Shown here: piece by piece, positions 1 through 5,557 of the stretch
How the letters are laid out: each line of letters opens with the position of its first letter
Numbering within the stretch: position 1 is the first letter of the stretch
Assembly (NCBI GenBank): GCA_903845455.1
Contig: CAIMXN010000253.1
Span: 1 to 6,997, forward strand
Length of the DNA stretch: 6,997 bases
Direction of reading: 5' to 3'
Origin: an uncultured beta proteobacterium
Lineage (GTDB): Bacteria; Pseudomonadota; Gammaproteobacteria; Burkholderiales; Burkholderiaceae
Made by a program: the position numbers and the translations under genes
The notes under the pieces: generated by a model
The model's input: only the letters and a program-made list of their open reading frames with translations
Database searches by the model: none
Told to the model about the DNA's origin: nothing

Positions 1-37
1 AAAAGAATTAAACCTCGAAATTGGTCAATTCTTCGTA

Positions 38-58
38 CTGTAACTTAGGGTGTTACAG
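38..58. repeat. Perfect 7-bp hairpin near left edge
   Basis: CTGTAAC (38–44) is the exact reverse complement of GTTACAG (52–58), with a 7-base loop. If the plus-strand frame ending at 41–43 is a real gene, the hairpin starts at its stop codon. No T-run follows on either strand, so an intrinsic terminator is not supported. It may be one arm of a larger folded RNA. Confidence 0.45.
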
Positions 59-77
59 CATCAGCGGATAGACGTAA

Positions 78-107
78 GCATACTTAGTCTCTGGACTTAT
101 GCCTTTT
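78..107 (+). terminator. Candidate terminator hairpin (plus strand)
   Basis: GCATA (78–82) and AGTC (86–89) pair with GACT (94–97) and TATGC (98–102), giving a 9-bp stem with a 3-base bulge and a TCTG loop. CTTTT follows at 103–107, a short T-tract consistent with a weak intrinsic terminator for a gene arriving from the left on the plus strand. The bulge and the short T-tract make it weak. On the minus strand the hairpin has no T-run, so it does not obviously end the panC transcript. Confidence 0.3.
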
Positions 108-201
108 GCCACGCAAACCTAGCGCACTAATTTGTGCATCTATGATTTTATTTAAATTTTCCCGCTGCCAATGCGGTTAAGCAAAACACTCTTAAGGCGA
201 C

Positions 202-1053
202 TTAGATCTCTAAATTATCAATGAGGCGGGTTTTACCCAGCTTGGCTGCGGTAAGAATGACTAAAGGCTCACCCGCCTGTAAATGTGCATTGTTTGATGG
301 TGCCAAGTCGCTTTGCTGACGAATAGCAATGTAGTCTGGCTGCCATCCTCGGCTAGTTAATTGGGCAACAGCCGCTTTTTCAATGCTTGAGAGCGCTTCA
401 ATATTGCGCTCTTTTAATTCCAGTACTTGATTGCGTACTTCATTTAGTAGTTTTTGTAATTCAGGAGCCTCAGCACGCTCTTCAGTAGAGAGGTAGCCAT
501 TTCGCGATGAGAGGGCAAGACCATCTTCTGCCCGAATCGTTTCAGCAGGAATAATATCCACTGGAATGGCAAATTGTTTTGCCATCTGACGAATAATCAT
601 CAGTTGCTGATAATCTTTTTTGCCAAAGACGGCAACCTTAGGCTGAACACAAGAAAAAAGCTTAAGTACTACGGTGCAAACACCCTTAAAGAAGCCAGGG
701 CGAAACTCACCTTCCAGAATGTCACCAAGTTGTTGCGGTGGGTCCACACGGTACTCTTGTGGTTGTGGGTACAAGTCCCGCTCTGTAGGAGCGAAGAGAA
801 TATAAACACCTTCTTTTTCAAGTTTGTCGATATCCGCCTGCATCGTGCGAGGGTAGCTATCAAAATCTTCGTTGGGACCAAACTGTAAGCGATTTACAAA
901 GATGCTCGCTACTACGGGGTCACCATGTTGTCTGGCCAGACGCATCAGGGAAAGGTGGCCCTCATGGAGATTGCCCATGGTTGGCACAAATGAGGCGCGG
1001 TTTTGACCGCGCAAGTGGTCACGCAATTCATTAATATCACTAATAATTTTCAT
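202..1053 (-). CDS. panC: Pantothenate synthetase (pantoate–beta-alanine ligase)
   Basis: The protein condenses pantoate with beta-alanine, using ATP, through a pantoyl-adenylate intermediate. This is the last step of cytoplasmic pantothenate (coenzyme A precursor) synthesis. At 283 residues it has the normal family length. Visible motifs are PTMGNLHEGH at 24–33 with the HxGH nucleotide-binding signature (H30–H33), FVNRLQFGPNEDF at 52–64, the FGKKDYQQL stretch at 143–151, and LSSRN at 181–185, which serves as the KMSKS-like loop. All expected core motifs are intact. The start codon overlaps the scpA stop as ATGA (1050–1053). No Shine-Dalgarno is visible upstream (CTCCTGTTGT precedes the ATG), so translation probably depends on ribosomes finishing scpA. 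It is the last gene of the DUF3460–scpA–panC operon. No panD is visible in this window. Confidence 0.97.
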   Translation of the reverse strand: MKIISDINELRDHLRGQNRASFVPTMGNLHEGHLSLMRLARQHGDPVVASIFVNRLQFGPNEDFDSYPRTMQADIDKLEKEGVYILFAPTERDLYPQPQEYRVDPPQQLGDILEGEFRPGFFKGVCTVVLKLFSCVQPKVAVFGKKDYQQLMIIRQMAKQFAIPVDIIPAETIRAEDGLALSSRNGYLSTEERAEAPELQKLLNEVRNQVLELKERNIEALSSIEKAAVAQLTSRGWQPDYIAIRQQSDLAPSNNAHLQAGEPLVILTAAKLGKTRLIDNLEI

Positions 1054-1913
1054 ACAACAGGAGTGTAGGCAAGACGTACATATAGGGGTGCATAGGGCTC
1101 GGCTTGGGTAATTTCCACTAAGGCTTCACGTGAAAGTTCAAGCAAGGCAATAAAATTAACGATCACTACGGCAATACCCCCACCACTCTTAATAGCATCT
1201 TCAAATAATTCTCCAAACTCAACAAAACGTGCGCTTTGCAAGCGTCGTAAGATGCGTGTCATAAAGTCGCGGACTGATAATGCTTCGCGAGTAATGGTGT
1301 GATGTTGGTTGAGTGTGGCGCGGTGCAGGACATCACGCCAAGCCATTTGTAAGTCATCCACATTCACTTCAGGCCAAGTAACGGCAACTGTAGTATCGAC
1401 ATAGCCATGCGCTATTTGGAAGTCACGACCTTGCTGAGGAATTTGATCAATCTCTTGAGCGGCAAGCTTCATACGCTCATACTCAAGCAAACGACGCACT
1501 AACTCTGCGCGTGGGTCATCTACATCTTCATCACTATCTGCTTTTTTCATGGGCAATAGCATGCGCGATTTAATTTCAATCAACATTGCCGCCATTAAGA
1601 GATATTCAGCAGCAAGCTCTAAATTAGTATGACGAATTTGGTCGATATAACTCAGGTACTGTTGGGTAACCTGCGCCATTGGAATATCAAGTACGTTGAA
1701 ATTTTGCTTACGAATCAGGTACAGCAAGAGATCTAATGGGCCTTCAAATGCTTCTAAGAAAATCTCCAGCGCATCTGGTGGAATATAGAGATCGGTAGGT
1801 AGCTTAAATAACGGCTCGCCATAAAGCTTTGCAAAGGCAGCAGACATCCCATCCGTGACGGACGGGGTGCTATCTAGTAAATCCGATATTGCTTGAGTAC
1901 TCGGTTCAGTCAT
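1050..1913 (-). CDS. scpA: Segregation and condensation protein A (kleisin)
   Basis: ScpA is the kleisin subunit that bridges the heads of the SMC dimer and binds ScpB, forming the bacterial condensin that organises and segregates the nucleoid. The 287-residue protein carries the ScpA N-terminal signature FEGPLDLLLYLIRKQ at 56–70, followed by the helical stretch LDIPMAQVTQQYLSYI (75–90) and EYLLMAAMLIEIKSRMLLP (103–121). The C-terminal winged-helix region that contacts an SMC head lies around 210–287. About 45 residues precede the conserved domain, a length that seems acceptable for Burkholderiales ScpA; a later start at Met23 is possible. The start overlaps the upstream small gene by 8 bases and has no Shine-Dalgarno, so coupled translation is inferred. 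Its stop overlaps the panC start by 4 bases. The partner scpB and smc genes are not in this window. Confidence 0.95.
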   Translation of the reverse strand: MTEPSTQAISDLLDSTPSVTDGMSAAFAKLYGEPLFKLPTDLYIPPDALEIFLEAFEGPLDLLLYLIRKQNFNVLDIPMAQVTQQYLSYIDQIRHTNLELAAEYLLMAAMLIEIKSRMLLPMKKADSDEDVDDPRAELVRRLLEYERMKLAAQEIDQIPQQGRDFQIAHGYVDTTVAVTWPEVNVDDLQMAWRDVLHRATLNQHHTITREALSVRDFMTRILRRLQSARFVEFGELFEDAIKSGGGIAVVIVNFIALLELSREALVEITQAEPYAPLYVRLAYTPVV

Positions 1914-2094
1914 TCGAATAAACGTAAGCGCGTTGCTTCAATTTCGCTGCTTGTGCGCGACGTAAATCTTCGGTGCTTAAAGGTTCTTTGTCCCAGAGAA
2001 GTGCGCGACCAGTTTGCTGATCTGCCTCGAGATGGGGTTTCTCGGATTTGAGTTCATCTAAGAACTGGGTGAATTCGGATTGATATCGTGCCAT
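1906..2094 (-). CDS. Small DUF3460 family protein
   Basis: This 62-residue, charged, soluble protein begins MARYQSEFTQFLDELK and contains KPHLEADQQTGRALLWDK at residues 19–36, which I recognise as the DUF3460 family of Burkholderiales. Its function is unknown. There is no signal peptide, membrane segment or cysteine motif. The C-terminal half (roughly 38–56) is rich in Arg, Lys and Ala and probably helical. I choose the ATG at 2094 because AGGA lies 6 bases upstream (complement of 2101–2104) and the family consensus starts with MARY. A longer frame from a TTG at 2124 would add ten residues not typical of the family. The gene overlaps scpA by 8 bases and is first in the scpA–panC operon. That position might suggest a link to chromosome handling, but this is only a guess from context. 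Confidence 0.88.
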   Translation of the reverse strand: MARYQSEFTQFLDELKSEKPHLEADQQTGRALLWDKEPLSTEDLRRAQAAKLKQRAYVYSND

Positions 2095-2100
2095 CACATT

Positions 2101-2104
2101 TCCT
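2101..2104 (-). promoter_or_regulatory. Ribosome binding site of the DUF3460 gene
   Basis: On the minus strand AGGA sits 6 bases before the ATG at 2094. It fixes the start of the small gene and is the only clear Shine-Dalgarno in the three-gene operon. The two downstream genes overlap their predecessors and lack one. Confidence 0.7.
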
Positions 2105-2164
2105 AAAATTCTTAATTTATTCAATAACTTATGAAAGTCATCCGAAGACTACAGGGTGACTAGA

Positions 2165-2193
2165 ACTATCATTATTAACGATTTTTGATTCAA
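2165..2193 (-). promoter_or_regulatory. Candidate sigma-70 promoter for DUF3460–scpA–panC
   Basis: Reading the minus strand, TTGAAT (complement of 2188–2193) matches four of six bases of the –35 consensus. After a 17-base spacer comes GATAGT (complement of 2165–2170), four of six bases of the –10 consensus. The predicted start near 2158 would give a leader of about 64 bases before the ATG at 2094. The leader contains an imperfect inverted repeat (2137–2143 with 2154–2160, one mismatch). The position between the metG stop and the operon fits, but the match is only moderate. Confidence 0.45.
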
Positions 2194-2194
2194 G

Positions 2195-2221
2195 TCAGTC
2201 GAATTTACGCTAGTCGACTGA
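2195..2221 (-). terminator. Hairpin between metG and the DUF3460 operon
   Basis: TCAGTCGA (2195–2202) is the exact reverse complement of TCGACTGA (2214–2221), an 8-bp stem with an 11-base loop, starting 12 bases after the metG stop on the minus strand. No T-run follows directly in the metG direction, so it is not a classic intrinsic terminator. On the plus strand a TTTTT begins about 9 bases after the stem. It may attenuate metG transcription, protect the 3' end of its mRNA, or bind a regulator next to the –35 of the promoter just downstream. Confidence 0.4.
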
Positions 2222-2233
2222 AATCGGTGGTTT

Positions 2234-3904
2234 TTAGAGGTTTGCTGCTAACAAAGCCTCAATCTGAGGGGCCTCCACACGGGTCATCAGGTGTTTATAG
2301 GGTTTGATAGGATTCTTGCTAGAAAGAGGCGTATGAACGGCATTCCAGTCCATGGGTGGCAATGATAAGAACTCTTCAACGCCTACTACAAGTTGTGGCA
2401 ATACTGGCTTGAGATAGAGGCTGAGCATTCTAAAAGCTTCTAATGTCACGCTACAGACAGCTTGCAGATCTGCTTCGCGTACCGGATCTTTGGCGATTTC
2501 CCAGGGCTTATTCTCATCTACAAAACCGTTGACCTTGTCAGCAAGTTCCATGATCGTGCGCAATGCCTTGGCATATTCACGTCCCTCATACAGCACTGCT
2601 ATTTTTTCACTTGCAGTAGTAATTTCAGCCAGTAGGGGATGATTCATGGCTTCATCAGAAACAACGCCACCAAAACGCTTCACTAAAAATCCAGCACTAC
2701 GACTGGCGATGTTGATGTATTTTCCGAGCAAGTCACTATTGACTCGCGCTACAAAGTCTTGAAGATTTAAATCTAAATCTTCCATGCTGTCATTGAGCTT
2801 TGTGGCGAAGTAGTAACGGAACCATTCGGGATTAAAGCCACATTCAATCACACTGTGTGCCGAGATGAGGGTGCCACGTGATTTACTCATCTTTTCACCA
2901 TCCACAGTTAAAAAGCCATGCGCAAATACATTGGTGGGGGTGCGATAGCCAGCAAACTGTAAAGTAGCGGGCCAGAAGAGGGTATGGAAATACAGAATAT
3001 CTTTACCGATGAAATGATATTGCTCGGTCGTGGTATCTGGTCTTACCCACTCCTCAAAGTTCAGGCCTTTGGCCTCACAGTAGTTGAGAAAGCTGGCGTA
3101 ATAGCCAATTGGGGCATCAAGCCATACATAGAAGTACTTACCAGGCGCATCTGGGATTTCAAAGCCGAAGTAGGGGGCATCACGTGAGATATCCCAATCG
3201 CCCAGCTTGCTCTCGCCTGGTTGACCAACCCACTCTTTCATCTTGTTGCGCGCTTCAGGCTGCAGTGGTGTTTTGACTTGAGTCCAGTCGCGTAAGAAGG
3301 TCTCGCAACGTGGATCGGAGAGCTTGAAAAAATAATGATCAGAAACTTTAGTGATCGGTGTTGCGCCACTGACTACTGAGAAAGGATTTTTTAAATCAGT
3401 AGGTGAGTAAGTTGCACCACACTTTTCACAGGAGTCGCCGTATTGATCTTTAGCCCCGCACTTAGGGCAATCACCTTTAATGAAGCGATCTGGTAAGAAC
3501 ATTTCTTTGACAGGGTCATAAGCTTGCTCGATTGCGCGCTTCTCAATTAAGCCTGCATCGCGCAGTTTGAGATAAATACTTTGTGCTAGTTTTTCGTTCT
3601 CTGGACTATCTGTGGTGTAGTAGTTATCAAATGAAATCAAAAAGTCATCAAAGTCGCGCTTATGTTCTTTCCAAACATTGGCAATAAGCTCTTTTGGCGT
3701 GATACCTTCCTTTTCAGCGCGAAGCATGATTGGGGTGCCGTGGGTGTCATCGGCGCCGACATAATGCACCTCATGACCACGCATTCTTTGGAAACGCACC
3801 CAAATATCAGTTTGCACATATTCCACCAAATGCCCAATATGGATTTGACCATTGGCATACGGTAAGGCGGAGGTAACAAGAAGGCGACGGTTTGGGCTGC
3901 TCAT
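2234..3904 (-). CDS. metG: Methionyl-tRNA synthetase, short form
   Basis: This cytoplasmic class I aminoacyl-tRNA synthetase charges tRNA-Met, including the initiator, with methionine using ATP. The 556-residue protein shows the HIGH motif at 22–25, a zinc knuckle with Cys146/149 and Cys159/162 (CPKC then CEKC, E. coli-type spacing), WLDAP at 261–265, FIGKDILYFH at 298–307, and KMSKS at 338–342. The anticodon-binding helical domain includes NIASRSAGFL (398–407) and NKPW (465–468). It ends shortly after the conserved HLMTRVEA (538–545). The C-terminal Trbp111-like tRNA-binding domain, which makes many bacterial MetRS about 670–700 residues long, is absent. The 109 bases that follow are too few to hide it as a broken remnant. 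The core is complete, so the enzyme should work, probably as a monomer. Upstream of the ATG there is no strong Shine-Dalgarno. It is divergent from fdhD. Confidence 0.97.
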   Translation of the reverse strand: MSSPNRRLLVTSALPYANGQIHIGHLVEYVQTDIWVRFQRMRGHEVHYVGADDTHGTPIMLRAEKEGITPKELIANVWKEHKRDFDDFLISFDNYYTTDSPENEKLAQSIYLKLRDAGLIEKRAIEQAYDPVKEMFLPDRFIKGDCPKCGAKDQYGDSCEKCGATYSPTDLKNPFSVVSGATPITKVSDHYFFKLSDPRCETFLRDWTQVKTPLQPEARNKMKEWVGQPGESKLGDWDISRDAPYFGFEIPDAPGKYFYVWLDAPIGYYASFLNYCEAKGLNFEEWVRPDTTTEQYHFIGKDILYFHTLFWPATLQFAGYRTPTNVFAHGFLTVDGEKMSKSRGTLISAHSVIECGFNPEWFRYYFATKLNDSMEDLDLNLQDFVARVNSDLLGKYINIASRSAGFLVKRFGGVVSDEAMNHPLLAEITTASEKIAVLYEGREYAKALRTIMELADKVNGFVDENKPWEIAKDPVREADLQAVCSVTLEAFRMLSLYLKPVLPQLVVGVEEFLSLPPMDWNAVHTPLSSKNPIKPYKHLMTRVEAPQIEALLAANL

Positions 3905-3966
3905 GCAAAGCTAACTTAAAATTAAATACAACGAGAATGAAATCGATACACTAAAGACAAGATTAT

Positions 3967-3991
3967 GGTGCTTAGGGTTTACTTGAGCACC
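3967..3991. promoter_or_regulatory. Inverted repeat in the metG–fdhD divergent region
   Basis: GGTGCT (3967–3972) is the exact reverse complement of AGCACC (3986–3991) with a 13-base centre. It lies in the 144-base gap (3905–4048) from which metG and fdhD are transcribed outward. A CATAAT hexamer on the minus strand (complement of 3962–3967), a possible metG –10, abuts one arm, although no good –35 accompanies it. A TTGAGC (3983–3988) on the plus strand overlaps the other arm as a weak –35 candidate for fdhD. The repeat could be an operator or an RNA hairpin followed by AATTTT on the plus strand. No other element in this gap convinces me. Confidence 0.3.
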
Positions 3992-4048
3992 AATTTTAGT
4001 CTGCGGTTAAAGTGAATACCGATTTCAATCTAATTTAAGAGACGTTTA

Positions 4049-4888
4049 ATGGCCTTACCCCACAAAATCCAGATGTCCAATGCCTCCGTGCCTCTAGTGC
4101 ATGAGGTAGAGATATTGGATGAGGCGGGACGCCTAAAAACGACCCATATCCCTGGAGAGCGTCCTTTAACCATTTATTTGGATAAACGTGAAGTCGTTAC
4201 CCTAATGACCTTGGGTAGCGCTCCCGAGGCCTTGGTTCTGGGTTACTTGCGGAATCAGCGCTTGGTGGAGTCTGTTGACGATATAGAGAGTATTCAGGTG
4301 GACTGGGAGACCGATTCAGCGGCTGTCAAAACTTGGCGCAGTACGGTCGATATCGACGCCCTCACCAGCAAGCGGGTGGTTACTACTGGTTGTGGCCAGG
4401 GCACCATGTTTGGCGGCTTAATGGAGGATATGGCCCAGATTCGCCTCCCTGATGGCCCTGAACTTGCTCAAGAGGCGATTGTGGAATTGGTGGACGCCAT
4501 CCGCGTACATGACACGATTTATAAGCAGTCTGGTTCAGTACATGCCTGTGCTGTCTTTGAGTCCACAGGAAATCAGCAGGTGCGCTTGCTGCATTTCATT
4601 GAGGATGTTGGGCGCCATAACGCGGTGGATTCTATATCTGGCTTGATGTGGCTTGATAATAAGTCTGGTCGAGACCTGATCTTCTTTACCACTGGGCGTC
4701 TAACCTCAGAGATGGTCATTAAAGGGGTTCAGATGGGAATTCCTTTCTTGTTAACCCGTTCCGGGGTAACACTGATGGGCCTTGAGTTGGCCCGCAAGAC
4801 TAATCTCACGCTCCTTTCTCGCTGCTCGGGCAAGCATTTTGAGATCTACAACGCTCCTGAGCGAGTCATTTTTAGCAAGGGCAGTTAA
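4049..4888 (+). CDS. fdhD: FdhD, sulfurtransferase for formate dehydrogenase maturation
   Basis: FdhD passes sulfur from a cysteine desulfurase to the bis-molybdopterin guanine dinucleotide cofactor, which formate dehydrogenase needs for activity. It acts in the cytoplasm. The 279-residue protein has family motifs: the ERPLTIYLDKREV region (37–49), a catalytic-loop cysteine in TTGCGQGTMFG (112–122, Cys115), SGSVHACAVF (161–170), EDVGRHNAVD (185–194), TTGRLTSEMVIKG (214–226), and a C-terminal SRCSGKHFEIYN (257–268). In E. coli the loop carries two cysteines (CxxC); here the second is glycine, leaving Cys115 alone. The other cysteines are Cys167 and Cys259. AAGAGA at 4037–4042, 6 bases before the ATG, is a fair ribosome binding site; Met9 is a less likely start. 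No formate dehydrogenase or molybdenum-cofactor gene is nearby, so its client lies outside the window. Confidence 0.93.
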   Translation: MALPHKIQMSNASVPLVHEVEILDEAGRLKTTHIPGERPLTIYLDKREVVTLMTLGSAPEALVLGYLRNQRLVESVDDIESIQVDWETDSAAVKTWRSTVDIDALTSKRVVTTGCGQGTMFGGLMEDMAQIRLPDGPELAQEAIVELVDAIRVHDTIYKQSGSVHACAVFESTGNQQVRLLHFIEDVGRHNAVDSISGLMWLDNKSGRDLIFFTTGRLTSEMVIKGVQMGIPFLLTRSGVTLMGLELARKTNLTLLSRCSGKHFEIYNAPERVIFSKGS

Positions 4889-4909
4889 GTCCTGATTTCG
4901 ACAAATTGA

Positions 4910-4938
4910 TGGGCATTGACTGACTAAGGTTTTACAAT
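4910..4938 (+). promoter_or_regulatory. Candidate dcd promoter with start at or beside the ATG
   Basis: TGGGCA (4910–4915) matches four of six –35 bases. A 17-base spacer leads to TACAAT (4933–4938), five of six –10 bases. Transcription from this promoter should begin about 6–8 bases after the –10, near 4944–4946, while the dcd ATG is at 4945. A TTGACT at 4916–4921 looks better as a –35 but stands only 11 bases from the –10, which is too close. Confidence 0.45.
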
Positions 4939-4944
4939 TCCGCC

Positions 4945-5511
4945 ATGACTATTAAATCAGACCACTGGATCCGCCGCATGGGCGAGCAAGGCATGATCAG
5001 CCCTTTTGAACCTGGACAAGTTCGCCTAGACGATGCCGGCAATAAAATCGTCAGTTATGGCACATCAAGCTATGGCTATGACATTCGTTGTGCAGATGAA
5101 TTCAAGATCTTTACCAACATCAACAGCACGATTGTTGACCCTAAGAATTTCGATGACAAATCCTTCGTTGATTTTAAAGGCCCCGTTTGCATCATTCCCC
5201 CTAACTCATTTGCTTTGGCTAGAACGGTGGAATACTTTAAGATCCCCCGCAGTGTATTAACAGTTTGTGTTGGAAAGAGTACTTATGCACGTTGCGGCAT
5301 TATTGTGAATGTGACCCCCTTTGAACCAGAGTGGGAGGGTTATGTCACTTTAGAGTTTTCTAATACCACGCCATTGCCTGCAAAGATTTATGCGGGTGAG
5401 GGCTGTGCTCAAGTATTGTTTTTTGAGAGTGATGAAATTTGCGGCACATCCTATAAAGATCGTGGCGGCAAGTATCAAGGTCAGCGGGGCGTGACCCTGC
5501 CTAAAACGTAA
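4945..5511 (+). CDS. dcd: dCTP deaminase
   Basis: Dcd deaminates dCTP to dUTP, which dUTPase then converts to dUMP, the precursor for thymidylate. It acts in the cytoplasm as a homotrimer in known relatives. At 188 residues it is the usual length. Visible motifs are SYGTSSYGYDIRC (37–49), the GKSTYARCG segment (110–118, matching the E. coli GRSSLARLG active-site stretch with Arg116), VTPFEPEWEGYVTLEFSN (123–140) with Glu137 as the likely catalytic glutamate, and a C-terminal lid including KYQGQRGV (176–183). The conserved N-terminus MTIKSDHWIRRM supports the ATG at 4945. There is no Shine-Dalgarno at normal distance; AAGG lies 15 bases upstream. With the promoter immediately ahead this suggests a leaderless message. 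It starts 56 bases after fdhD and is followed after 46 bases by the decarboxylase gene. The monofunctional form is inferred, since a bifunctional dCTP deaminase/dUTPase cannot be fully excluded by eye. Confidence 0.95.
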   Translation: MTIKSDHWIRRMGEQGMISPFEPGQVRLDDAGNKIVSYGTSSYGYDIRCADEFKIFTNINSTIVDPKNFDDKSFVDFKGPVCIIPPNSFALARTVEYFKIPRSVLTVCVGKSTYARCGIIVNVTPFEPEWEGYVTLEFSNTTPLPAKIYAGEGCAQVLFFESDEICGTSYKDRGGKYQGQRGVTLPKT

Positions 5512-5557
5512 TTTTTTACTTTTTTCAAACTCTAGTTCTCGGATCTAAAGGGTCGTC

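Larger units (their letters stand above)
1..201. other. Gene-free stretch downstream of panC with dense short inverted repeats
   Basis: No complete open frame of useful length is present on either strand. Two plus-strand frames are open from the left edge, one ending with TAG at 46–48 and one with TAA at 41–43, so the tail of a convergent gene could end here, but about 15 codons are too few to identify. Inverted repeats seen directly are 3–9 with 27–33, 38–44 with 52–58, 78–89 with 94–102 (3-base bulge), 124–127 with 134–137, 162–165 with 173–176, and 177–181 with 191–195. The stretch 141–160 is very AT-rich. I could not match it to tmRNA, RNase P, SRP RNA or a tRNA by eye. It is either an untranslated junction with terminators or part of a structured RNA. 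Confidence 0.5.

Noticed and set aside
1..201. Cobalamin riboswitch, tmRNA, RNase P RNA or SRP RNA in the left gene-free stretch
   Set aside because: Only a short B12-box-like string matches. The other conserved cores of these RNAs (for example GCCACTG, the tmRNA acceptor and tag region, GAGGAAAGTCC of RNase P) are not seen on either strand.
574..888. Open frame on the plus strand antisense to panC
   Set aside because: It lies entirely opposite a well-conserved panC sequence, has no recognisable motif and no ribosome binding site; it is a reading-frame shadow.
2095..2124. Longer start (TTG at 2124) for the DUF3460 gene
   Set aside because: The ATG at 2094 has AGGA at 6 bases and matches the family start MARY; the ten extra residues look unlike the family and have no ribosome binding site.
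5479..5525. Intrinsic terminator after dcd
   Set aside because: GGTCA/TGACC (5479–5483 with 5492–5496) forms a 5-bp hairpin inside the dcd end and two T6 runs follow at 5512–5525, but the first run starts 15 bases after the stem, too far for a standard terminator.
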